DNA of 64,000 nt from Maribacter forsetii DSM 18668 (GTDB lineage Bacteria > Bacteroidota > Bacteroidia > Flavobacteriales > Flavobacteriaceae), in assembly GCF_000744105.1 (NCBI RefSeq), contig NZ_JQLH01000001.1, positions 2,852,001 to 2,916,000 of the forward strand, in the 5' to 3' direction. The translations under genes were made by a program, and so were the position numbers. This document shows positions 43,671 to 52,210 of this stretch, in pieces. Within the stretch, counting starts at the first letter, position 1. Each line of letters starts with the position of its first letter. The notes beneath the pieces are model-generated. The model did not search any database. It was given only the letters and a program-made list of their open reading frames with translations, and was not told the origin of the DNA.

Positions 43671-44684
43671 ACTTTTTACCAACCATTTTGGTAAGGTTTT
43701 ATGCGGATTCCTCTTTTTAAGATTCAAGAACAATCCTAATGATTTTACAATAGGGACTTTATGCGTTTCTACCAATTCTATTAATGTACCATCCGGATCT
43801 TCCATATAACTGAAATGACCCGCGGCATCGCCCATATCAAAACTATTGGCACTGTCTACGGTAAAAGGATAACCATTGGTTTTAGCTTTTTCTCTAATCG
43901 AGTTCATACCTGATACATCAAAACACAAGTGTATATACCCCAAGTCTCCCCACAATCTATTTTCAAAAATTTTTACCGGAGTTCTATCAAAAACCTGAAT
44001 TAATTCTAGTTGTGTAGGACCAAGAAGATCTCCAAATCCGCCAACGGACTTTCGTTCTTGAGAAATAATTACCCTTCTATATTTTCCTTTTGTATTATCG
44101 CTTTCAAGTGTTTCAATACTATCGTACTTTTTAATTGAATACCCTAACATTGAACTATAAAAGTCGATTGAATTTTCCATATTACCAACGCCAATTACAG
44201 CGCCTAGCACTCCCCCATTTTTTGATGATTGCTCACAAAAAACATAATGATCTTCAACCATTTGCACCCTATTACCAAAAGGATCGGTAAAGTAGAAATG
44301 AGAACAATAAGATTTATTGATTTCTGAAAGACTAGATACTTCTAAATCCCTCAAATACGAATGCATTTCGGTCAAGTTTATGCACCTTACTTTCATCGCA
44401 TAAATACCTAAATCCCCAAATTTAATTGAAGTTGTAGGTGCAGTGGGCTTTCGGTCCTTGAACTGCCAAATCTCTAAGCCACCACCACCTGTCATATTTA
44501 ACGATAAATAAGCTTCTCTCCTTTCTGCATTACCATTGGTGTATTTCGTCATTAAAGTGGCAACCGCCTCATCCTCAAACAACAGAATATCAAAATTTAA
44601 ATGTTTTCTATACCAATTAAATACCTCTTTAACATCGAGAACTCCTATCCCAATTTGTTGAATTCCGTTTATTATCTCAACCAT
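43638..44684 (-). CDS. Tandem VOC (glyoxalase-like) protein
   Basis: This 348-residue protein has two VOC domains: residues ~5-135 (GIQQIGIGVLDVKEVFNWY … FYFTDPFGNRVQMVED) and ~140-300 (AVIGVGNMENSIDFYSSMLG … SYMEDPDGTLIELVETH). The tandem fold resembles extradiol dioxygenase-type enzymes. Its start overlaps the end of the glycosyltransferase gene by 8 bp, so it is tightly coupled to it. Confidence 0.83.
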   Translation of the reverse strand: MVEIINGIQQIGIGVLDVKEVFNWYRKHLNFDILLFEDEAVATLMTKYTNGNAERREAYLSLNMTGGGGLEIWQFKDRKPTAPTTSIKFGDLGIYAMKVRCINLTEMHSYLRDLEVSSLSEINKSYCSHFYFTDPFGNRVQMVEDHYVFCEQSSKNGGVLGAVIGVGNMENSIDFYSSMLGYSIKKYDSIETLESDNTKGKYRRVIISQERKSVGGFGDLLGPTQLELIQVFDRTPVKIFENRLWGDLGYIHLCFDVSGMNSIREKAKTNGYPFTVDSANSFDMGDAAGHFSYMEDPDGTLIELVETHKVPIVKSLGLFLNLKKRNPHKTLPKWLVKSLSFSRVKKDK

Positions 44685-45381
44685 TGTATGGGGTGCGAAT
44701 CAATTTGTTATGTAGTGATTTTAGTTTGTTACCTGGGTATCCAAATTTAAAGAGTACCACTAAAAGAAAGTTAGAAAGGTTCACCCTTAGATACGAATTA
44801 GACTCATACTTACGGGCAGATACTATCAAGTCATTTTTAACAATCGTATACGGTACATTCTCTTTTTTCATACGACGGAAAAATTCAAAATCTTCCATTA
44901 ATACTTGTTCTTCATTAAATTTACCCAATTGGTTGAAAGCCTCTTTTTTAATAAAAAGGCATTGATCGCCGCCACCGGTAAACAATCCGTCTTTAGCTGT
45001 AAAAGAGGCGTTTACACGTAAATACCACGTGTCTTTATCAAACTTGTACGAAAAGAATCCTGCATCATATCCATTGTCAAGACTATTTAAAATATCATCA
45101 ATGAATCCGCTTGGCGGTACTACATCAGCATGTAAAAAAACAAAGATATTTCCTAAGGCTATTTTAGAAGCTTCGTTCATTTGAGCCGCCCTACCTTTAT
45201 TTTTACAATGTACTAGTTTCACTTTTTGACTACAATCTAAATTTTCGATAGTATCTGTATTACCTGGTGATACCGCAACAATGATTTCTAATAGTTTCTC
45301 ATGTTCTAAAAAACAGGCAACCTTAAAGAGCCGTTGCAAGTTATTGAATTCGTTATGTGCAGGTATTATTATACTTATCAT
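44677..45381 (-). CDS. TIGR04283-type glycosyltransferase (arsenosugar-like)
   Basis: This 234-residue family 2 glycosyltransferase has the GT-A start ISIIIPAHNEFNNL, then KNKGRAAQMNEAS, FVFLHADVVPP (DxD-like position) and GGGDQCLFIKKEAF … LMEDFEFFRRM. This pattern is that of TIGR04283, linked to arsenosugar biosynthesis, but no ArsS or ArsM is in the window. It is cytosolic or membrane-associated and couples with the VOC gene. Confidence 0.8.
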   Translation of the reverse strand: MISIIIPAHNEFNNLQRLFKVACFLEHEKLLEIIVAVSPGNTDTIENLDCSQKVKLVHCKNKGRAAQMNEASKIALGNIFVFLHADVVPPSGFIDDILNSLDNGYDAGFFSYKFDKDTWYLRVNASFTAKDGLFTGGGDQCLFIKKEAFNQLGKFNEEQVLMEDFEFFRRMKKENVPYTIVKNDLIVSARKYESNSYLRVNLSNFLLVVLFKFGYPGNKLKSLHNKLIRTPYNG

Positions 45382-45549
45382 AAAATTATCAAAGCGTTGT
45401 ATTTAGAAAATAAAAAAAGTTTAATATAATATTTCAATTTGCGACTTACCTACGTAAGGTGAGAATAATAGTTTTAAAACCCGTCAATTTTTTACAAAAA
45501 GATTAACGTAATCAATTATATAAAAATACGACCAAGCTTTCACGAACCT

Positions 45550-45573
45550 TTTAACTACTATTACGTAGTTAAA
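45550..45573. promoter_or_regulatory. Possible operator upstream of the DUF547 gene
   Basis: TTTAACTAC (45550-45558) and GTAGTTAAA (45565-45573) form a perfect 9 bp inverted repeat with a 6 bp spacer, 18 bp before the ATG at 45592. It could bind a dimeric regulator or form a hairpin in the leader. Confidence 0.4.
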
Positions 45574-45591
45574 GTAACCTAAAACAATATT

Positions 45592-46380
45592 ATGAAATTA
45601 AAAATCTCTTTTCTTGTAACTATGTTGGCTATACTTTTTATGGCGAAGACAGATGTGCAAGCACAGGTTGAGACCAGTTCAAATACCGATTTCAATGAAT
45701 TATCAGAGACTTTTTTACAGAGAATCATTGATAAGAAAGACACGCAAGACCTTCAAGACATTTTAGCAAATACATCTATAAAAGAACTAGACAATGCTCT
45801 GGATACCAATGATAAACGATTGGCTTTTTGGATAAATATTTACAATGCCTATATACAGGTAATTCTACAAAAGAATCCGGAGTTGTACGATGACCGTGGC
45901 ACCTTCTTTAAGTTGGAGCAAATTAAAATTGCAGGTGAAACCGTATCGTTTGCAAAAATAGAACATGGTATTATTAGAAAATCGCAATGGGAATATGGTT
46001 TAGGCTATATACGCAAGTGGTTTCCTAACAAATTTGAGCGTAAATTAAGGGTTAACAAGCCTGTTTTTAATGTGCATTTCGCTTTGAATTGTGGCGCTAA
46101 AGATTGTCCACCAGTCGCAATATACCAATGGGAGCGTTTGCAAGAGCAATTTAATATTGGTACTAAAAGATTATTAGAGAAAACCAGTGAATACAATAGT
46201 GAAACCAATGTAGTAAAAGTAACATCGTTATTTAGTTGGTTTAGAGGAGACTTTGGCGGTAAAGGCGGTATCAAGAAAATACTGAAAGCCAATGAAATCA
46301 TACCTTCTACCAAAGGGGTAGATATTGAATACACCAATTATGATTGGACCTTAGACCTTGACAATTTTATTGACCTATAG
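45592..46380 (+). CDS. DUF547 family secreted protein
   Basis: This 262-residue protein has a signal peptide (LVTMLAILFMAKTDVQAQ) and the DUF547 core: RLAFWINIYNAYIQVIL, then NVHFALNCGAKDCPPVAIY. Its conserved Cys and His residues suggest a papain-like or transglutaminase-like fold. Function unknown. It is a single gene ending in a terminator. Confidence 0.86.
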   Translation: MKLKISFLVTMLAILFMAKTDVQAQVETSSNTDFNELSETFLQRIIDKKDTQDLQDILANTSIKELDNALDTNDKRLAFWINIYNAYIQVILQKNPELYDDRGTFFKLEQIKIAGETVSFAKIEHGIIRKSQWEYGLGYIRKWFPNKFERKLRVNKPVFNVHFALNCGAKDCPPVAIYQWERLQEQFNIGTKRLLEKTSEYNSETNVVKVTSLFSWFRGDFGGKGGIKKILKANEIIPSTKGVDIEYTNYDWTLDLDNFIDL

Positions 46381-46395
46381 TTATTATGCTATAAT

Positions 46396-46442
46396 AAAAG
46401 AGCGGTGTAGGTTTTAAAGAAAACTTCATCGCTCTTTTTTAT
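46396..46442 (+). terminator. Terminator after the DUF547 gene
   Basis: An imperfect stem AAAAGAGCGGTG … CATCGCTCTTTT has further pairing of GTTTT with AAAAC, then a T-run. Confidence 0.8.
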
Positions 46443-46472
46443 ACTTTTCATTACCGTTACAAAGTAGAGTGG

Positions 46473-46480
46473 TAAATTTG
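46473..46480 (+). promoter_or_regulatory. -7 promoter element of the MMPL gene
   Basis: TAAATTTG matches the Bacteroidota consensus exactly, and the ATG lies 25 nt downstream. Confidence 0.45.
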
Positions 46481-46505
46481 TACCAGAATAGATTATACAT
46501 TTTCT

Positions 46506-48749
46506 ATGAAGGTGAATTTTGGCTTTCTTAAAAAGCTTTTCATTATACTGTTTATCCTATTGGGCGTGTTGGCTGCCTCTAAATTGGACGAACTTCGGTT
46601 TTCTTTCGATTTTAGCCAGTTTTTTCCTGAAGAAGATCCTGATCTAGCCTTTTATGACGACTATGTGGAAGAGTTTGGAACAGATGACAATTTTTTACTC
46701 ATTGCAGTAAAGAACGCGCCTGATGTTTTTCAGCAAGAATTTCTAAACAGTTTTAAGGCATTTTCAGAAGAAAGCAAAAACTTTCCACATGTTCTTGAAA
46801 GCAGTTCGTTGACCTCGCTCTCTTACCCGCTTAAAACTTCTTTTGGATATACAACATTGCCAATTATACATATTGACGACCCTTTGCAATACCAAAAGGA
46901 TTGGGATAAGATTAAAGAAGATTCCCTCTTTATTAACGTACTAGTTGATGAAAAGAGAACCTCTTTAGTTTTAGCATTAGAGACCGAAGACAACTTAGAT
47001 TACAAGCAATCTGAACTTCTTTTAAATAGTATTAGAACTTCATTAAAAGAACATAATTTACCCGATTATCACATTTTAGGCAGGGCTTTTTTTTATGAAG
47101 CCATTGTTGAAATGCAAAAGAGCGAAGTGCTTACAACTACCATTGTAGCATCGATTTTGGTCTTTATAATTCTACTTTTGGTTTACAGAAGTATGCCTGT
47201 GGTTTTGATATCGGTTTTTTCAATTGCCATGTCTCTTTTACTATTTATGGGATTATTAGGCTGGTTAGGCAAAGAATTGAATGCCATGGCCGCTTTCTAC
47301 CCAGTGCTCATGCTCATTGTAGGTACGTCTGATGTCATACACCTTACCGACAGTTACATTAGAAAATTGCAAACAGGCATACCACGGTATAATGCCATTA
47401 CATCATCTCTTAAAGAAGTGGGTATGACCACCTTATTAACTTCTATAACCACTGCGGTGGGTTTTGTCACCTTACTTTCGTCCAGATTGGTAAGTATTCA
47501 AGAATTTGGTATCAACGCGGCTATAGGTGTTTTAGTAGCTTACATAACCGTTATTTTCTTAACGGGTTCTTTATTGATCTTTTTACCTGAAAAATCATTG
47601 ATCGGTCGAAGAAGTATTTCTGAAAATTGGGTACACTATCTTTTAAAAGTGAACACGTTTACAAAGAACTATCCCAAATCCATTATAGTAGGAACTGTTG
47701 TTTTTACAGCACTATGCGTTCTAGGTATTTATATGGTACAAACCAATCAAGAATTAAAGAATACGTTACCTGCAGAAAGCAAAATAGCTAAAGATTTCGA
47801 TTACTTTCAAAGTAACTTTTCAGGATTTAGACCTTTAGAAATTGCAGTAATGAGTACCAATGGCAATAAGGTAACCGATTTTAAAGTTGCCCAAGAAATA
47901 GAAAAGCTACTGGTTTATTTAAAAACATTTAAAAGTATTGGCAATGTACAGTCTGCTAACCTTCCATATAAAATTTTCAATAAGGCAAACAACTTAAATA
48001 GCTCTGCCTACTTTTCTTTACCAAAGGATGAAAAGACCTTTTTAAAATACCAAAAAGACACACGTAAGTTTGCTCGTAAGCAATTGGCTAAATTTGTAAA
48101 TTCTGATGAAACTATTGCCCGAATCAACGGAAGATTGCAAGACATCGGCACCGATAATCTAAAAGTGGTTTATGAAAATATTGCTGAATTTGCCCAAACC
48201 AAATTAGATACCTCTGTTGTTTTAATAAAAGTAACAGGTAAAAGTATTTTATTGGATAAAAATTCTGAGTATATAAGAAGTAGTTTATTAGAAGGTTTGC
48301 TTTACGGATTATTAGTAATAGGGGTTATTATGGCTTTTGTTTTCAGGGATATTAAAATCTTCCTTATTTCTCTTGTACCTAATATTCTACCAATACTATT
48401 TGCCGGCGGTATGCTAGGATTTTTAGGTATTCCGCTTGAAGCATCACTCTCTGTGGTTTTTGCTATAGTATTTGGTATTGCCGTTGACGACACCATTCAC
48501 TTTCTAGGAAAATACAAATTGGGTATAAGCCAAGGGTTGGATAAAGAGGCCGCACTTGAAAAAACATTTGCACAAACGGGTAGAGCGCTGGTCATCACAA
48601 CCATTATTCTTTTCTTCGGATTTATGGTGATGTTATTTTCTATTCATCAACCTAGTGTAACTATTGGGTTGATCATAAGTGTAACCTTGGTAACAGCCTT
48701 GATACTAGATCTACTATTACTACCGGTTCTGCTAAGAAAATTGATTTAG
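46506..48749 (+). CDS. MMPL/RND family transporter
   Basis: This 747-residue membrane protein has the RND duplication: helix 1 (FIILFILLGVLAAS), a periplasmic loop (EEDPDLAFYDDYVEEFGTDDNF), helices 2-6 including the sterol-sensing-like segment ending GTSDVIHLTDSYIR, then a second half ending with FGIAVDDTIHFLGKYK. It resembles MMPL/HpnN-type lipid exporters, not drug-efflux AcrB. The conserved Asp residues in helices 4 and 10 fit proton coupling. It is a single gene; no adaptor gene is adjacent. Confidence 0.88.
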   Translation: MKVNFGFLKKLFIILFILLGVLAASKLDELRFSFDFSQFFPEEDPDLAFYDDYVEEFGTDDNFLLIAVKNAPDVFQQEFLNSFKAFSEESKNFPHVLESSSLTSLSYPLKTSFGYTTLPIIHIDDPLQYQKDWDKIKEDSLFINVLVDEKRTSLVLALETEDNLDYKQSELLLNSIRTSLKEHNLPDYHILGRAFFYEAIVEMQKSEVLTTTIVASILVFIILLLVYRSMPVVLISVFSIAMSLLLFMGLLGWLGKELNAMAAFYPVLMLIVGTSDVIHLTDSYIRKLQTGIPRYNAITSSLKEVGMTTLLTSITTAVGFVTLLSSRLVSIQEFGINAAIGVLVAYITVIFLTGSLLIFLPEKSLIGRRSISENWVHYLLKVNTFTKNYPKSIIVGTVVFTALCVLGIYMVQTNQELKNTLPAESKIAKDFDYFQSNFSGFRPLEIAVMSTNGNKVTDFKVAQEIEKLLVYLKTFKSIGNVQSANLPYKIFNKANNLNSSAYFSLPKDEKTFLKYQKDTRKFARKQLAKFVNSDETIARINGRLQDIGTDNLKVVYENIAEFAQTKLDTSVVLIKVTGKSILLDKNSEYIRSSLLEGLLYGLLVIGVIMAFVFRDIKIFLISLVPNILPILFAGGMLGFLGIPLEASLSVVFAIVFGIAVDDTIHFLGKYKLGISQGLDKEAALEKTFAQTGRALVITTIILFFGFMVMLFSIHQPSVTIGLIISVTLVTALILDLLLLPVLLRKLI

Positions 48750-48862
48750 ATTGTGCTATTGGTACGATTCAATGTCTTTTGCAAAGACCTGTAGGCAAAT
48801 ATTGCTTTGCCAACCATTAAAATCATTAAGCTAATCCATAATGTAAAGAGTAGGTATTCCAT
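48746..48862 (-). CDS. Possible 38-residue membrane peptide
   Basis: An ATG at 48862 opens a frame beginning MEYLLFTLWISLMILMVG and ending TNSTI at a TAA (48746), overlapping the MMPL stop. One membrane helix followed by a basic tail (AYRSLQKTLNR) is typical of real small proteins, but there is no other support. The remaining stretch to 49092 holds only inverted repeats. Confidence 0.35.
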   Translation of the reverse strand: MEYLLFTLWISLMILMVGKAIFAYRSLQKTLNRTNSTI

Positions 48863-48899
48863 AACACTAATTGGTTTACTTGGTTACTTTTAGTTCAAA

Positions 48900-48998
48900 A
48901 TTCAAAGTCTCGGGGGACACTTTGAATGCATTTGGTCGATAAATATATGCATTTCATCTATACGCCTGTTAAAAAAAACCAAATTTTCGATGAAATGC
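48900..48998. repeat. Two inverted repeats in the MMPL-TPR spacer
   Basis: ATTCAAAGT (48900-48908) pairs with ACTTTGAAT (48919-48927). GCATTTCATC (48949-48958) pairs with GATGAAATGC (48989-48998). Role unknown. Confidence 0.6.
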
Positions 48999-49008
48999 GT
49001 AATAATAA

Positions 49009-49037
49009 CAGCGCCACGACTTAACATCGTGGCGCTG
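49009..49037 (-). terminator. Terminator after the TPR gene
   Basis: CAGCGCCACGA (49009-49019) pairs perfectly with TCGTGGCGCTG (49027-49037). Reading the minus strand, TTATTATT follows the stem. Confidence 0.7.
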
Positions 49038-49092
49038 AAAAAAAACAATCCAACCTAAAACAAACATGAGATGAATATAATTGGGCAATCAA

Positions 49093-50370
49093 TTACAAAT
49101 CATGGACTTGCTTTTCCATACCGGGACCTAGTTCATATATAGCCCCTATTAATTCTCCTTTTATTTCTTTAACTTTTTCTTCTTCTCCATTGGCTTTGTA
49201 CACTTCAGCTGCCTGATACAATAAAGCCGGTTCAAATGTTTTTCCATATACGTAGGTGTTCATAATGTCCATCGCTTTCTCTTTATCTCCATTTTTTAAG
49301 AGACTATAACCCAACCAACTATAAGATTCTGGTGTTGGTCTATTATCCACTTCTCTCTGTGCCAAGATCATTGCGCTATCATACTGCTTGGTCTCGCCAA
49401 TAAATAAACCTAAATTGTACGCATTATACATATCACCATAAGCTGTATTCTTTACTCTGGTAAAGTACTCGTCTAAATTTTTAGTTCGTACTAAGTCATC
49501 ACCGATATAATCTGCTATTTCTGCCTTTAACAAGAAATAATCTGGTGCATTATAATTTTTAGTAACCGAATCTAAAATTCGAATTGCCTCTTCTGCATTC
49601 TTGTCGTTTGAAAAAACAATCCAAGCAATACCTTTTTTAGCATATGCATTGTTATTATCTATTTCCAAAGCCTTTAAATAATGATTGTAAGAATCTTCAA
49701 TTCTACCTGCATGCCCATAGTAATCACCAAGATTGGTATAACTCCATAGCATTAAATCTTTATTTTTAGATAGCTCTGCTTTAGCTCTTGCTTTTTCCAT
49801 AAAGTTAATGGTCGTATCTAGATTGCCTTTATAATCGTTCCATTTTGCCAAACGTATCATATAACCAAAATCTGACATGTTCTTTAAACTATCTAAATAG
49901 CTTTCTGCCAATTGATAATTACCGAGTTCCATATGAAGATCAAAGTACAAACTTTGGTTTTCGGTTTTATCACCACCTATTGCCGCTGCAGAATCCGTTA
50001 AATGTAATGCTTCTTTAAAACGGTGCTGTGAAATATAATTTCTGGCTAAAGCCCTATAAAAACCTGATTTACCAATATTGGCGATATCTACCGCTTTCTT
50101 TAAACTTTTTTCAGCCTTTTTCAGATATTTAATATCTCCGGTTTGTTGAAAATATCTATTATACTCCCCACCAACTACACCAAAACTGGTTAGTTGCATG
50201 CTGTCCGGTCTAATTTTTGAATTCCAAAGATCAAAATATTTTGATGTGGTCTTTATCTCATTTGCGACTAAATACTTATCGTAATCTTTTTTATTAGCAA
50301 CTGCGTCCTGATTTTTGGTACCACATGATGATACCAGTAATATTATTATTAAAAGCTTAATTAATTTCAT
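49093..50370 (-). CDS. Tetratricopeptide repeat lipoprotein
   Basis: This 425-residue protein has a lipobox with Cys16 (LLVSSC) and a run of TPR helices from residue ~60 to the end (such as AEKSLKKAVDIANIGKSGFY, DSYNHYLKALEIDNNNAYA and ESYSWLGYSLLKNGDKEKAM). It probably acts as a protein-binding scaffold in the periplasm. It sits 132 bp downstream of two DUF4331-type genes on the same strand, with a weak terminator between, so it may be partly co-expressed. Confidence 0.85.
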   Translation of the reverse strand: MKLIKLLIIILLVSSCGTKNQDAVANKKDYDKYLVANEIKTTSKYFDLWNSKIRPDSMQLTSFGVVGGEYNRYFQQTGDIKYLKKAEKSLKKAVDIANIGKSGFYRALARNYISQHRFKEALHLTDSAAAIGGDKTENQSLYFDLHMELGNYQLAESYLDSLKNMSDFGYMIRLAKWNDYKGNLDTTINFMEKARAKAELSKNKDLMLWSYTNLGDYYGHAGRIEDSYNHYLKALEIDNNNAYAKKGIAWIVFSNDKNAEEAIRILDSVTKNYNAPDYFLLKAEIADYIGDDLVRTKNLDEYFTRVKNTAYGDMYNAYNLGLFIGETKQYDSAMILAQREVDNRPTPESYSWLGYSLLKNGDKEKAMDIMNTYVYGKTFEPALLYQAAEVYKANGEEEKVKEIKGELIGAIYELGPGMEKQVHDL

Positions 50371-50398
50371 AAGGTTGTTTTTTGTGGATCGTTTAAAA

Positions 50399-50424
50399 TA
50401 AGGGGAGTCTTTTCAACTCCCCTT
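50399..50424 (-). terminator. Hairpin downstream of the DUF4331-like genes
   Basis: AAGGGGAGT pairs with ACTCCCCTT across 7 nt. Reading the minus strand, ATTTTAAAC follows. A moderate terminator. Confidence 0.6.
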
Positions 50425-50502
50425 TCCCTTCTTTTTCATAAACAATTAGGGGATGTGCCAATCTTACCTACCACTAACAATAAGTAAGGTGAAGGCAACT
50501 TC

Positions 50503-51276
50503 TTATTCTGGCGCTCCTAAATATGGGAACGTAGTACCTACAGTAGCGGTTAGCCCAACGCCATCTGAGGTTAATCTTGGTAAATCTGCCATACCATCAT
50601 CATCGGTATCTTGACCACTAAATCTAATACCATCAGAACCACCAAATAATAATATCAATGAAACATCAATAACATCATCTTGAGGAGTTCTTCCTGTAAG
50701 ACCTATTACTGCAGGGTCATTTAAAACATTCCCGTCCATATCTGCATCTTCTCCTGGTAAAAAGTATGTAGTTGGAGCATTTGGAGCTACCTCTAATACA
50801 TCGGCAGCTAAATAACCTGTCAATGTAGGTGCATCTAAACCTAATATGTTGTTTTCATAGTTTACATCTGCAGGATCAGCTCCTAATATGTTCGCATACA
50901 CATCATGATATGCCTCTAACCTTGCCTCAAAACCTGCTTGAAAAGTAGCTGCCATTTCTGAAGGAATAGACACGTTATGTGCATCTTTAATATCACCATC
51001 TGCGCTTAGAACAGTATTGATACCTGGTCTACCCATAAAATCTACTTGGGCATATGTTCCTGTAAAATCTGGTTCAATAGGGTCTGGGTTCATTGCATCT
51101 TCACAAGGTGTACATGTACCACCACAATCTACTCCGGTTTCATCACCGTTCATAATACCATCATCACATGTTGGTGTAATTACTACTGGTGTATTATCAT
51201 CATCATCGCTACAAGAAGCTAAAGCTGCTACTGCCAAAAGAGACAAAAACGTATATTTTATATTTTTATATTTCAT
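50503..51276 (-). CDS. DUF4331-associated lipoprotein
   Basis: This 257-residue lipoprotein (AALASCSDDDDN) has a Cys-rich linker: CDDGIMNGDETGVDCGGTCTPC near residues 37-58, a metal-binding or disulfide knot common in flavobacterial surface proteins. The rest (TYAQVDFMGRPGINTVLS … TGRTPQDDVIDVSLILLFGG) matches the C-terminal half of DUF4331 proteins. It starts 21 bp after the stop of the neighbouring DUF4331 gene, so the usual single protein appears split into two genes here. Confidence 0.75.
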   Translation of the reverse strand: MKYKNIKYTFLSLLAVAALASCSDDDDNTPVVITPTCDDGIMNGDETGVDCGGTCTPCEDAMNPDPIEPDFTGTYAQVDFMGRPGINTVLSADGDIKDAHNVSIPSEMAATFQAGFEARLEAYHDVYANILGADPADVNYENNILGLDAPTLTGYLAADVLEVAPNAPTTYFLPGEDADMDGNVLNDPAVIGLTGRTPQDDVIDVSLILLFGGSDGIRFSGQDTDDDGMADLPRLTSDGVGLTATVGTTFPYLGAPE

Positions 51277-51297
51277 CGTTATATTTTTAAGAGTTTA

Positions 51298-52008
51298 TTA
51301 TTGTTTTACGTTTGTAGTTACCCATGTTTTGTATACTTCTACGCCAAGCGCATTCTGACCAGTTGTAGCACCTAAAAGACTATTAGGAATTTCAACAACT
51401 ACGGCCATTGTGTTGGCACCATCGAAAGTATCTACAGCAGTTTCATCGTCGTCATCAGTAGAATCTGGATCACCAGCTGGTTTAAAACCTAATGGAGCCG
51501 TACCACCAATTACCTCATTGAACTGAAAGAAGTCAAAGAAAAAAGCATCTTGTCTAGGTCCTGCAAATAAAGAAACTCCGCTATCCGTAGTTTCAACAAT
51601 GGCTGTAGTTTCAGAAATATCTACCGAACCTAATGGTGCATCTACCATAATTGCTCCGTTTAATCCTGTTTCACTCGGTGCAACCGGACCAAAGAAATAC
51701 ATTTTACCATCTCTTGGTATTGCCTGTATAACTAAATCTTCTACCAAATCATTATCGGTATCAATATTGATTTCCAATAATACATTCTCATCAAATGTAC
51801 CGTAAGCCAAATCTGGCAGTACATTAGATTGTAGATCTACCGCAAAAACGGTATTGTCTGAACCTTCTGTTGGTTCAAAAGCATAAAAATCGGCAATGTC
51901 TGCCGTGGTTCCCATAGAGCTAGGCGCATCAATGTGATCTGCCGCCACTAAAAGACCTCCAACTAGAGCCAATGCCCCAAGTCCCATAAATAATTTTGAT
52001 TTTTTCAT
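51298..52008 (-). CDS. DUF4331 family secreted protein
   Basis: This 236-residue protein has a signal peptide ending near VAADHIDAPS. The DHIDAPSS segment followed by IADFYAFEP is the hallmark of DUF4331. Its strands resemble the N-terminal half of that family (INIDTDNDLVEDLVIQ, PRQDAFFFDFFQF). Role unknown. It is first in an operon with the 257-residue lipoprotein and is preceded by 200 bp of AT-rich spacer. Confidence 0.85.
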   Translation of the reverse strand: MKKSKLFMGLGALALVGGLLVAADHIDAPSSMGTTADIADFYAFEPTEGSDNTVFAVDLQSNVLPDLAYGTFDENVLLEINIDTDNDLVEDLVIQAIPRDGKMYFFGPVAPSETGLNGAIMVDAPLGSVDISETTAIVETTDSGVSLFAGPRQDAFFFDFFQFNEVIGGTAPLGFKPAGDPDSTDDDDETAVDTFDGANTMAVVVEIPNSLLGATTGQNALGVEVYKTWVTTNVKQ

Positions 52009-52182
52009 TATCTCTTTTTTTTAGATTAGAATCACCCTTACTTACGGAGTTAAAAACGGAAGGTTCATTTTTTCTTAAAAAAAATGAAAATTTATTTTTA
52101 ATCCCATAACTGGGTATTACCTAAAAACCCTTTTGTAGCGTAGAAGTAACCATTTATAAATATCCGTGAAGTAATAATTAGC

Positions 52183-52190
52183 TAACTTTG
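52183..52190 (+). promoter_or_regulatory. -7 promoter element of the LETM1-related gene
   Basis: TAACTTTG matches the TAnnTTTG consensus, 20 nt before the ATG at 52211. Confidence 0.5.
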
Positions 52191-52210
52191 CAGTGTTAAA
52201 TTATTAAGAT

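Noticed and set aside
45440..45480. ACCTACGTAAGGT as an operator
   Set aside because: The two halves are out of register by one base and it lies over 100 bp from the start; the 45550-45573 repeat is a better candidate.
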